Shown here: positions 7,137 through 13,930 of the stretch, in pieces | Position numbering within the stretch: the first letter of the stretch is position 1 | How the letters are laid out: the number at the start of each line of letters is the position of its first letter | Source: an uncultured Roseiflexaceae bacterium | GTDB taxonomy: Bacteria > Chloroflexota > Chloroflexia > Chloroflexales > Roseiflexaceae | Assembly: GCA_903868295.1 (NCBI GenBank) | Contig: CAIPUQ010000400.1 | Location: forward strand, 1-16,570 | Direction of reading: 5' to 3' | DNA: 16,570 nt | Made by a program: the position numbers and the translations under genes | Notes under the pieces: generated by a model | The model's database searches: none | Seen by the model: only the letters and a program-made list of their open reading frames with translations | What the model was told of the DNA's origin: nothing

Positions 7137-7844
7137 CTAGGCGCGCACGGCCCATGGGTTGAGGGTCCGCGTCAACAAGCGGGCGCCGGCTTCTGCCATA
7201 TCGCCCCACGACCAGTGGCGCCCCGCCGCAATGGTGCGATGCTGCGCAATCGCCGTGCGCAAATCTGCAGCCGAAGCGCCAGCAAACGTCGTGTATCCAT
7301 AGCCGATAGTCGTCACACAATGCGAATCGCTGCCACCGATAACCGGCAACCCGAGCACCGTGGCTGCCGCGGCTGCCTGGGTGTTGGCTGCACGTGGGCG
7401 TAGGCTGGCGTTGAGCGATTCGATGGCGTCGAATTGCCATTCGGGTGTGCTGCCTGCGGCCCGTCGCAGTAACCCTGCCCGACCACAGGAACGCACCATC
7501 CAGTCATAGGGGTGTGCCGCCACGGCCAATCCACCTTGTTCGTGGATGGCCCGGATCGTGTCTGCAGTGCTATACCCAGGGGCGATGCGGTCCTGGATGA
7601 AGTAGGCCAAAATGTGCCCGTCACGCGAAGAGATTTCTTCGCCGATGATAACCTGCAGGCGCGTGCCTTCGGCGGCTGCCGCAGCCCGTTTGGCCCCGTG
7701 TATTTGGTCGTGATCGGTGATGGCAATCATCGTCACTGATGTATGCGCCAGCGTATAGGCAATCACGTCTTCGGGGCTTGCATGTCCGTCACTGATGGTG
7801 GTATGGACGTGCAAATCAGCAATGTGCATCTGGTGTGTATGCAT
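7137..7844 (-). CDS. PHP-domain metal-dependent phosphoesterase
   Basis: This 235-residue protein belongs to the PHP (polymerase and histidinol phosphatase) family, which hydrolyses phosphoester bonds with a trinuclear metal site. The conserved motifs are present in order: DLHVHTTISDG (His12, His14, Asp19), TDHD (Asp44, His45), GEE (Glu69, Glu70) followed by GHI (His77), AAHP (His111) and GSDSH (Asp173, His175). It resembles stand-alone TrpH/YciV-like proteins (nucleotide phosphatase or RNase AM type) but is shorter than the roughly 290-residue E. coli member, so a small inserted domain is probably absent. I chose ATG at 7844 because GGAGGA lies about 5 bases before it; GTG at 7856 overlaps that site. 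It is cytoplasmic with no signal peptide. The substrate could be a 3',5'-bisphosphorylated nucleotide, short RNA or a small phosphoester; the sequence does not decide. Confidence 0.9.
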   Translation of the reverse strand: MHTHQMHIADLHVHTTISDGHASPEDVIAYTLAHTSVTMIAITDHDQIHGAKRAAAAAEGTRLQVIIGEEISSRDGHILAYFIQDRIAPGYSTADTIRAIHEQGGLAVAAHPYDWMVRSCGRAGLLRRAAGSTPEWQFDAIESLNASLRPRAANTQAAAAATVLGLPVIGGSDSHCVTTIGYGYTTFAGASAADLRTAIAQHRTIAAGRHWSWGDMAEAGARLLTRTLNPWAVRA

Positions 7845-7887
7845 TACTTCCTCCACTGAAAACTCACTATCAGCATGGCACAGCAGT

Positions 7888-7927
7888 GTTAACGTTCATT
7901 GCAACCCATCGCAAATTTGGGTTAACC
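7888..7927. promoter_or_regulatory. Putative operator region between divergent PHP and SIS genes
   Basis: The 198-base divergent spacer (7845-8042) contains two GTTAAC palindromes, at 7888-7893 and 7921-7926, centred 33 bases apart (about three helical turns); the second lies within GGTTAACC (7920-7927). An inverted repeat AACCCA(7903)...TGGGTT(7918-7923) overlaps it. The arrangement suits a dimeric regulator, but no specific factor is recognised. Confidence 0.3.
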
Positions 7928-8007
7928 GCACAAAAAGACCCGCACGCAGCCGCCTGTTCCGGCACAGACCGGTACAGCCCGTCAGTCTTGTCCCTTCGTG
8001 CATCAGG

Positions 8008-8013
8008 TATACT
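8008..8013 (+). promoter_or_regulatory. -10 box (TATACT) of the SIS-domain gene
   Basis: TATACT lies 30 bases before the ATG at 8043. The best upstream hexamer, TTGTCC at 7988, is only 14 bases away, so the -35 element is unclear. Confidence 0.45.
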
Positions 8014-8042
8014 GCCCAAAAGAGTGCATCACGAGGTACCCA

Positions 8043-9083
8043 ATGGCACACACCCTCCTCGATCAAGAGATACACAGCCAACCCGATACCATCCGTGCTG
8101 TCCTCAGCCAATCAGCACACACTGCGGCTGTTGCAGCGCACATCATCACACACGATCCCTATGCGGTATTCATCGCAGCCCGTGGGACTTCCGACAATGC
8201 AGCCCGCTACGCCCAATATCTGTTCGGCATGATGCTCCAACTCCCGGTCGGTCTCGCGACTCCGTCGTTGACGACCCTATACGGTGTCGCATTGCGTTTT
8301 CGCCAGGCGCTCGTGCTGGGCATTTCGCAATCGGGGCGTTCACCCGACATCTGTGAGTACGTCGCGAGCGCACGCCGCCAATCGGCACTCACGGTCGCCA
8401 TTACCAACAAGCCGGAGTCACCGCTTGCCCAGGCGGCCGCCTATCATCTCGACATCACTGCCGGGATCGAGCAGAGCGTGGCTGCCACCAAGACCTACAC
8501 CAATCAGCTGGCCACCATTGCCCTGTTGACGGGGCATCTCGCCGGTGACGGGCGCTTGCTCGACGCTCTCGACGAACTCCCCGATGTGCTTGCCGGGGTG
8601 CTTGCCATCCCGCAGGCGACCATCGATGCGGCAGCCCAACTAATTGCATCCGGATCTGCGGCGATGAGCATTGGGCGTGGGTTGCAGTACGCGACTGCAC
8701 TCGAGGCAGCCCTCAAAATCAAAGAACTCAGTGGGTTGCCGGTCGAGGGGTACTCATCGGCCGATGTGCTCCATGGGCCGGTCACGACCGTCGAACGGCA
8801 CTTCCCGGTCATGCTGAGCGGTGATACCGGCGTCAGCCACCACGACACCGCCCAGCTCATCGAACGCGTCCGTGCAGCCGGCGCACGTATTGTGGTAGCG
8901 AGTTCGTCGCGCGATCACTGCAGTGCTGCCGATATCGCGCTACCCATCCCCGTCTGCGACGAACGGCTTGCACCCATCGCGACCATCGTGGCCTGGCAAC
9001 GCGTCGCTGCAGCAACTGCCGCTTCCCGCGGGCGCGACGCAAATGCCCCGATTGGGTTGAACAAAGTCACCGAGACGCGCTGA
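8043..9083 (+). CDS. Double-SIS-domain sugar-phosphate isomerase/deaminase (GlmS isomerase-like, no glutaminase domain)
   Basis: The 346-residue product consists of two SIS domains, the sugar-phosphate-binding fold of GlmS isomerase, AgaS and NagB-II. SIS1 shows ARGTS (46-50), ISQSGRS (94-100) and AATKTYTNQ (about 147-155). SIS2 shows SIGRGLQYATALEAALKIKE (about 209-228), followed by EGYSSADVLHGP (235-246) and the C-terminal tail GLNKVTETR. These are strong matches to amino-sugar-phosphate enzymes. There is no N-terminal Cys-nucleophile glutaminase domain (GlmS is about 600 aa), so it cannot be a classical GlmS; glucosamine-6-phosphate deaminase (NagB-II type) or a ketose/aldose amino-sugar isomerase is more likely. 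ATG at 8043 has GAGG about 6-7 bases upstream. It is monocistronic and convergent with the copper-protein gene. Cytoplasmic, no signal peptide. Confidence 0.87.
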   Translation: MAHTLLDQEIHSQPDTIRAVLSQSAHTAAVAAHIITHDPYAVFIAARGTSDNAARYAQYLFGMMLQLPVGLATPSLTTLYGVALRFRQALVLGISQSGRSPDICEYVASARRQSALTVAITNKPESPLAQAAAYHLDITAGIEQSVAATKTYTNQLATIALLTGHLAGDGRLLDALDELPDVLAGVLAIPQATIDAAAQLIASGSAAMSIGRGLQYATALEAALKIKELSGLPVEGYSSADVLHGPVTTVERHFPVMLSGDTGVSHHDTAQLIERVRAAGARIVVASSSRDHCSAADIALPIPVCDERLAPIATIVAWQRVAAATAASRGRDANAPIGLNKVTETR

Positions 9084-9103
9084 CCTTTCTGTCACCCACA
9101 CCC

Positions 9104-9172
9104 ACTCGGCAGACGTATGGATCATCCGATGCTTATGCCAGGCTCGTTGACATGCTCCCACTGCTGCCGAGT
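9104..9172. repeat. 9-bp inverted repeat in convergent spacer
   Basis: ACTCGGCAG at 9104-9112 and CTGCCGAGT at 9164-9172 are perfect inverted copies separated by 51 bases. A second small hairpin, ACGTCA-AGCGA-TGACGT, follows at 9173-9189. No T tract follows either on the plus strand, so it is not an obvious terminator for the SIS gene, although it sits where one is expected. Confidence 0.55.
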
Positions 9173-9202
9173 ACGTCAAGCGATGACGTGTCGTACCCAT
9201 TC

Positions 9203-9251
9203 GAAAAAAGAAACAAAAAAACGACCTCCGACGCATTGCGTCGGAGGTCGT
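9203..9251 (-). terminator. Intrinsic terminator of the auracyanin-like gene
   Basis: ACGACCTCCGACGC (9221-9234) pairs perfectly with GCGTCGGAGGTCGT (9238-9251) around an ATT loop. Read on the minus strand, the hairpin is followed by a T-rich stretch (TTTTTTGTTTCTTTTTTC), a textbook rho-independent terminator 10 bases after the stop codon at 9262. Confidence 0.95.
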
Positions 9252-9261
9252 GCTGATCGTC

Positions 9262-9729
9262 TTAGTTGACGGTCAAAACACCCTTCATGCCACCGCCGTA
9301 ATGCCCTGGGTAGGTGCATACGAAGGTGTAGGTGCCGGCGGCTGGAGCGGTGAACTCAATCGTCTCGCTGGCGCCTGGGGCCAACAATGCAGTGTGCGCA
9401 ATCATGGTCGATGCGTCAGCGGGCACGTAGCCAGCGGCATCGCCTGCTTCTGCACCGGCTTCGTCGACTGCGGTTGCGACATCATCACCACCGTTGACGA
9501 TGATGAGGTTGTGGCTCTGTGCGGTCGAGTTGTTCTTGAAGGTCAGGGTGACCTTTTCGCCGGCCTTGGCCGTCAACGCGACATTGTTGTAGGCCAGGTT
9601 CTCGCCGTCGGAACCGACTTCGAGCGCGCCGTTGGCTGCGCCGCTGCTTGCGCCACCACCACATGCTGCCAATGCCATTGCACTGACCAACAAGACGCTG
9701 ACTGCAAATGCACGTACAGAAATCTTCAT
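9262..9729 (-). CDS. Auracyanin-like blue (type 1) copper lipoprotein
   Basis: The 155-residue product begins with a lipoprotein signal peptide whose lipobox LAAC puts the lipidated Cys at position 23, so the protein is tethered outside the membrane. A Gly/Ala/Ser linker (24-34) precedes a plastocyanin-like domain. The type 1 copper ligands are visible: His73 in QSHNLI, Cys138, His143 and Met148 in CTYPGHYGGGMKG, with the same Cys-x4-His-x4-Met spacing as auracyanins. Known auracyanins shuttle electrons between the alternative complex III and the photosynthetic reaction centre or oxidases in Chloroflexus-type bacteria; a respiratory role is possible if this host is not phototrophic. ATG at 9729 is fixed by AGGAG 6 bases upstream and by the signal peptide. 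The gene has its own promoter (9785-9812) and a strong terminator, so it is monocistronic. Confidence 0.93.
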   Translation of the reverse strand: MKISVRAFAVSVLLVSAMALAACGGGASSGAANGALEVGSDGENLAYNNVALTAKAGEKVTLTFKNNSTAQSHNLIIVNGGDDVATAVDEAGAEAGDAAGYVPADASTMIAHTALLAPGASETIEFTAPAAGTYTFVCTYPGHYGGGMKGVLTVN

Positions 9730-9753
9730 AAGTTTCTCCTCTTGGATAAATCG

Positions 9754-9765
9754 CTTCCCGGGAAG
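9754..9765. promoter_or_regulatory. 12-bp palindrome in the 5' leader of the copper-protein gene
   Basis: CTTCCCGGGAAG is a perfect palindrome placed between the promoter and the ribosome site, roughly 12-24 bases after the expected transcription start. It could be an operator for a dimeric repressor. No regulator is recognised. Confidence 0.35.
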
Positions 9766-9784
9766 GGATTCCAGTAGCACGTGT

Positions 9785-9812
9785 ATATTATCACAATCTC
9801 GGCACGTGTCAA
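9785..9812 (-). promoter_or_regulatory. Promoter of the auracyanin-like gene
   Basis: On the minus strand a perfect TTGACA (9812-9807) is followed 16 bases later by TAATAT (9790-9785). Transcription would start near 9778, giving a leader of about 50 bases before the ATG at 9729. Confidence 0.65.
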
Positions 9813-9825
9813 AAGATTGTCGATA

Positions 9826-10386
9826 TCAATCCACTACGACATCCATCCCCAACACATCGATACGGGGGCGACGGACCGTCACCCAGTCACCGACCGCAAG
9901 CTGATTGGTCCCCAACAATTGACCCAAATCGGCTGCGGTCGCATGAGTACGCACACCCACTGTGCCTACTCCGATGTTAATCACATACTCACAATACAGG
10001 GACTGATAAGGCAACGGTGTCTCAGGGACCTCCCACACCGCGACCTGCGTCACCCGACCATGTACCAACGGCGCGCCCGCAATGCCACCCGCAACCGGCT
10101 CGAATCCGAGCTTGTGTGGTCCAATCTGGAGCCGGAACTGACTCAGCAACAACACCAACTGCACACGGACAACCGTCCCCTCAGCGTGGGCACCACAGCG
10201 ATGATGGCGATCGACCACGGGCAAGCGGTATGACGGTGCAGTCCAGGCTGCCGCACCTGTCGGGACTGCCGCGGTCAGGAGCCAATGTGTGGGCAGATAG
10301 CGCCGCCCGTCGGTGTGGAGTTCGCCCGGTTCGTAGTGGGTATAGACGCAGCGAAAATCCAGTGCGTCGGTCGCAGCAAAACGCAT
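9826..10386 (-). CDS. Hypothetical soluble protein, coupled to the PH-like gene
   Basis: This 186-residue protein has no signal peptide and no transmembrane segment. Its alternating hydrophobic/polar stretches (VRVQLVLLLSQFRLQIG, VTQVAVWEV, YVINIGVGTVGVRT) suggest a mostly beta structure, and the C-terminus LAVGDWVTVRRPRIDVLGM looks like the closing strands of a small barrel. I recognise no family or catalytic motif. The start is secure: the ATG shares one base with the upstream stop codon (TAATG), and AGAAGGA lies about 6 bases before it within the upstream gene. This coupling implies the two proteins are made in fixed proportion and may act together. The auracyanin-like gene follows on the same strand but has its own promoter overlapping the spacer. 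Function unknown. Confidence 0.72.
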   Translation of the reverse strand: MRFAATDALDFRCVYTHYEPGELHTDGRRYLPTHWLLTAAVPTGAAAWTAPSYRLPVVDRHHRCGAHAEGTVVRVQLVLLLSQFRLQIGPHKLGFEPVAGGIAGAPLVHGRVTQVAVWEVPETPLPYQSLYCEYVINIGVGTVGVRTHATAADLGQLLGTNQLAVGDWVTVRRPRIDVLGMDVVVD

Positions 10387-10940
10387 TAGGCATCCTTCTT
10401 TTGCGTCAACGCTTCACGCAGTGCGCCGACAAAGGCAAAGGGCAGGAGCGGACTCACCACCAGCATCGGCGCGCCACGCCGAGCTATGGCGACCGTCTTG
10501 TCGCGATCTGTTGCATACGCAAAAAACCGCCCATAGCGCTCCGAGATGAACGGTCCTTGGTAGCCAAATACCCCTGCATTAAACGCAAATCGCGTCGCGC
10601 GCATATCTGTGGCAACCGGCAAGACTGTCACTGCTTCGATGGTCTCGTAGCCGATGCGGACGGCCCGCTGCCAGCGGCGTTCAATCACCAGCGCGTCGGT
10701 CTCGATCCGGATCTGGGTGGGCATCCCTGCCCACGACAAGACCAGGAACGTCAAAAATCCCGCAGCCACTGCAGCACAGACCAACGCACCATAGAATGCA
10801 AGGGGGTACATGAGCAAACCACTCAACGCGAGGAACAATGCTGGCAGGGTCGAAATCCCACCCACCAACACAAATCCCTGTGTCAGCCGTTGACTGATTG
10901 CATCGAGCGGTGCACAAACAGCGATTTGAGGCTTCTGCAT
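10386..10940 (-). CDS. Membrane-anchored bacterial PH-domain-like protein
   Basis: The 184-residue product has two closely spaced transmembrane helices (about 22-43 and 48-71), then a cytoplasmic domain (about 75-178) resembling the bacterial pleckstrin-homology-like families. The matching pattern is a beta-rich region with IRIETDALVIERRW, the Gly-rich turn FGYQGPFISERYGRFFAYATDR (about 125-146) and the closing VVSPLLPFAFVGAL. Such domains usually follow two helices and are mostly uncharacterised. I chose ATG at 10940, which has AAAGG 7 bases upstream; the ATG at 10946 sits only 1 base from that site. The stop codon overlaps the start of the next gene (TAATG). A minus-strand TATGAT at 10978-10973 is a likely -10 box. 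The family call is by pattern memory and deserves a profile check. Confidence 0.72.
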   Translation of the reverse strand: MQKPQIAVCAPLDAISQRLTQGFVLVGGISTLPALFLALSGLLMYPLAFYGALVCAAVAAGFLTFLVLSWAGMPTQIRIETDALVIERRWQRAVRIGYETIEAVTVLPVATDMRATRFAFNAGVFGYQGPFISERYGRFFAYATDRDKTVAIARRGAPMLVVSPLLPFAFVGALREALTQKKDA

Positions 10941-10972
10941 GCACATTCCTTTGTATTCCCAAAACAGTTTTT

Positions 10973-10978
10973 ATCATA
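10973..10978 (-). promoter_or_regulatory. -10 box (TATGAT) of the PH-like gene
   Basis: Minus-strand TATGAT lies about 33 bases before the ATG at 10940. The upstream region overlaps the divergent purL promoter, so RNA polymerase binding at the two may compete. Confidence 0.45.
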
Positions 10979-10996
10979 CCATATCGGCTCGAATGC

Positions 10997-11026
10997 TTGA
11001 CCATCGTGCGCCAAAACCGCTATACT
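10997..11026 (+). promoter_or_regulatory. Promoter of the purL operon
   Basis: TTGACC (10997-11002) and TATACT (11021-11026) are separated by 18 bases, a good housekeeping promoter. The leader to the ATG at 11060 would be about 27 bases, too short for a purine riboswitch. Confidence 0.7.
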
Positions 11027-11059
11027 GAAGGCTATTGATTGCCGCAGAGCGAGGTATGT

Positions 11060-13930
11060 ATGTCGGTTTATTTGGTCGTTGTCACCACCCGCAATCATGC
11101 CGACGCACAAACACTCTATTTGCTCCGTGGCACGCTCAACCCATCTGGCGTTGCCCTGCTGGCAACCGCACTCCTTGCTGACCCCATTACCCAACAGGCT
11201 GCCTGGTACGACCTCGCCAGCGCGAGTCTCGACCAGCTCACCCACCCCAGCGATGAAGTCGCGTACCGACCCGGTGTGACCGATAACGAAGCCGAAAGCA
11301 TCGCCACCGGCGCGCGCCACCTGGGCATCATCCTGGCAGCGGTACGCACCCTGCGGCGCTACCCCACACGCACTGCCGGCACACCACTGCGGCACAACGA
11401 CCTGATCGAACTCTGCCAAACATTCAACGCAGGCGATACAGCCGCACGTATTGCCTTTTATATGCAACTGGTCGCAGCACCGGTCCAACGCCCCAGCCAC
11501 ATCGCCACGGTAGCGCTGCGGGCCCTCGACGACGCGGGGTTGGTGCAGGCCAGCACCGAGGGATTATTGGCGCTCGACCTCGACGAAATGCGCACCATCC
11601 AAGCCTACTTCCGGCGCGTCGATCGTGATCCCACCGATGGTGAACTCGAGACCATTGCCCAGACGTGGAGCGAACACTGCTCCCACAAAACCTTCAAAGG
11701 GCGCGTGGTCTATGCTGGCGACGCACCGACGATCCCTGCCGATGCCGCACACCTCCATCCTGCCTTGCTCGAACTCGGTACCAGTGCGACCATCGACAGC
11801 CTCATCAAAACGCACCTAATGCGCGCCACCACCGCCACAGCACCCAACCTGCGCCAGCTGACCCTCATTTCGGCATTCGTCGACAACGCAGGTATTGTGG
11901 CCTTCGATGACGACACAGAACTCTCGTTCAAGGTCGAGACACACAACCATCCGTCGGCACTCGAACCGTTCGGTGGTGCCAATACCGGGATGGGCGGCGT
12001 GCTCCGCGACGTCCTCGGCGTATCGGCCAAACCCATTGCTGCCACCGATGTCTTTTGCTTCGGCCCGGTAGCGGCTGACCTGAGCACCTTTGGAGGGACC
12101 GTCCTGCCGACGCTCCAGGTCGCCCACGGGGTGGTTGCTGGCGTCCAAGACTACGGCAACAAAATCGGTGTCCCCATTGTTAACGGTGCGGTCTTTTATG
12201 ACCCCGGCTATATCGCCAATCCGCTGGTTTTCTGCGGTACGGTCGGTATCGCTCCGCGCAATAGCCACCCACGCAATGTCTCGGCCGGTGATGCAATCGT
12301 GGTGCTCGGCGGACGTACCGGTCGCGATGGCATCCACGGGGCGACGTTTTCGTCCATCGAGCTGACGCATACCACCGCCCAAGAAGCCGGCAGTGCGGTC
12401 CAGATTGGCGATCCCATCACCGAAAAGAAGCTGATCGATATTGTCATCCAGGCCCGCGACGCTCGTCTGTACAGCGCGATCACCGACTGCGGTGCTGGTG
12501 GGCTGTCATCGGCAATCGGCGAAATGGGTGAACAAACCGGTGCACGGGTCGAGCTGACCACCGTCCCGCTCAAATATGCGGGCTTGCAACCATGGGAAAT
12601 TTGGCTTTCCGAAGCCCAAGAACGCATCGTGATGGCCGTCCCACCACAACACCTGCCAGCCCTGTTGGCCATGTGTGCCGCCGAAGAAGTCGAAGCCACC
12701 GCGGTGGGCACCTTCGACGGGAGCGGTCGGCTGACGGTCACCTACGAGGGCCGCAGTGTCGTCGATGTCGACATGCACTTTTTGCACGACGGGCGCCCGC
12801 AGCGCACACTGACCGCCACCTGGCAGGCTGACCAGACCCCAGCCCCAGCCTGGCACCCACAGCCGCATGCAGACGTCATCAGTGCGCTCCTCAGCCACCC
12901 CAACATCGCCAGTCGCGAGCAGATTATCCGCGGCTATGATCACGAGATCCAGGGTCGCTCGATTATCAAACCGTTGGTCGGAGCACAGAGCGACGGCCCG
13001 GGTGATGCAGCGGTGCTCCAGATTCACCCGCAGACGATGACCGGGATTGCTATTGGATGCGGTATGGCACCGCAGCTCAGTCAATACGACCCATACTGGA
13101 TGGCGCTGCTGTCAATCGACGAGGCGCTCCGCAACGTCGTCGCCGTCGGTGCAGACCCCCAGGCATGTGCAATCCTCGACAACTTCTGCTGGGGCGACCC
13201 CAAGCAGGCCGACCGGATGGGGGCACTCACACGGGCAACTGCGGGGTGCCACGACGCAGCCATCGCCTACGGTACCCCGTTTATCTCGGGGAAGGACTCG
13301 CTCAACAACGAATATCGCAACGCCCAGGGCGTACGCACGGCGATCCCTGGTACATTGCTGATCTCGGCCATGGCATATCACCACGACATTCGGCACGCAC
13401 AGACCAGCGACTTCAAAGCAGCGGGCAATGCCGTCTATATCATTGGTATGACCGACGCTGCGATGGCTGGCGCGCATGTCAGTCGCATCGTCGGTGCGGT
13501 GCCCGGCAGTGATTGGCGCATCCCGCGGGTCGATCTCGCACGTGCACCACAGACGCTGACGGCCCTCCATCATGCCATCCAACAGGGCATGGTATCGAGT
13601 TGTCACGATCTGAGCGAAGGCGGATTGGCCGTGGCCGTGGCCGAAATGGCGCTCGCCGGGCGCCTCGGCGCAGAAATCGACCTCGATGCGCTCCCTGCGC
13701 ACAGCGACTCGGAGTGGGTACGCTTGTACAGCGAAAGCCCCACCCGCTTCGTGGTCGAAATCGCACCTGCAGCCGAAGCGGCGTTCGCTGCCGCAGTGGC
13801 TGGCATTCCGCATGCGCGGATCGGGACGGTATCGGCGCGGCCACAGGTCACATTCACGCGCCAGCAACAGGTCATTGCATCGCTCAGCGTCGCCGCCATC
13901 GTCGACGCCTTTCATACGGACATCCTATGA
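11060..13930 (+). CDS. purL: Phosphoribosylformylglycinamidine (FGAM) synthase with N-terminal PurS-like region
   Basis: This 956-residue enzyme catalyses step four of purine synthesis, converting FGAR to FGAM with ATP and glutamine-derived ammonia. The first ~140 residues look PurS-like (FRPGVTDN-type motif at about 70-76, YRPGVTDNEAES). A linker follows, then the PurL core: WSEHCSHK (203-210, with a conserved His), FKVETHNHPSALEPFGGANTG (290-310), GNKIGVPIVNG (366-376), GGRTGRDGIHGATF (417-430), CGAGGLSSAIGEMGE (477-491), CWGDPKQADRMG (710-721), FISGKDSLNNEYR (741-753) and SCHDLSEGGLAVA (847-859). It is longer than small PurL (about 740 aa) and shorter than the large form (about 1,300 aa) because no C-terminal glutaminase domain is present; a separate PurQ is required. 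ATG at 11060 has GAGG 5 bases upstream. The next gene overlaps its stop by 4 bases. Confidence 0.95.
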   Translation: MSVYLVVVTTRNHADAQTLYLLRGTLNPSGVALLATALLADPITQQAAWYDLASASLDQLTHPSDEVAYRPGVTDNEAESIATGARHLGIILAAVRTLRRYPTRTAGTPLRHNDLIELCQTFNAGDTAARIAFYMQLVAAPVQRPSHIATVALRALDDAGLVQASTEGLLALDLDEMRTIQAYFRRVDRDPTDGELETIAQTWSEHCSHKTFKGRVVYAGDAPTIPADAAHLHPALLELGTSATIDSLIKTHLMRATTATAPNLRQLTLISAFVDNAGIVAFDDDTELSFKVETHNHPSALEPFGGANTGMGGVLRDVLGVSAKPIAATDVFCFGPVAADLSTFGGTVLPTLQVAHGVVAGVQDYGNKIGVPIVNGAVFYDPGYIANPLVFCGTVGIAPRNSHPRNVSAGDAIVVLGGRTGRDGIHGATFSSIELTHTTAQEAGSAVQIGDPITEKKLIDIVIQARDARLYSAITDCGAGGLSSAIGEMGEQTGARVELTTVPLKYAGLQPWEIWLSEAQERIVMAVPPQHLPALLAMCAAEEVEATAVGTFDGSGRLTVTYEGRSVVDVDMHFLHDGRPQRTLTATWQADQTPAPAWHPQPHADVISALLSHPNIASREQIIRGYDHEIQGRSIIKPLVGAQSDGPGDAAVLQIHPQTMTGIAIGCGMAPQLSQYDPYWMALLSIDEALRNVVAVGADPQACAILDNFCWGDPKQADRMGALTRATAGCHDAAIAYGTPFISGKDSLNNEYRNAQGVRTAIPGTLLISAMAYHHDIRHAQTSDFKAAGNAVYIIGMTDAAMAGAHVSRIVGAVPGSDWRIPRVDLARAPQTLTALHHAIQQGMVSSCHDLSEGGLAVAVAEMALAGRLGAEIDLDALPAHSDSEWVRLYSESPTRFVVEIAPAAEAAFAAAVAGIPHARIGTVSARPQVTFTRQQQVIASLSVAAIVDAFHTDIL

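Noticed and set aside
10097..10111. GGCTCGAATCCGAGC, which looks like a tRNA T-arm
   Set aside because: No acceptor stem, D-arm or anticodon arm can be placed around it and it lies inside a coding sequence with a well-supported start.
11027..11059. Purine riboswitch or PurR-type leader ahead of purL
   Set aside because: The leader is only about 27 bases from the predicted transcription start to the ATG, too short for a riboswitch, and no palindromic box is present.
13112..13915. A 267-codon minus-strand open frame inside purL
   Set aside because: It is fully antisense to conserved PurL motifs, with Arg/His/Cys-rich composition typical of a shadow frame and no family resemblance.
13513..13926. 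Upstream in-frame extension of the DUF1444 gene into purL
   Set aside because: The extension overlaps conserved purL coding sequence and is Arg-rich and low in order; the ATGA overlap gives the natural start and a normal family length.
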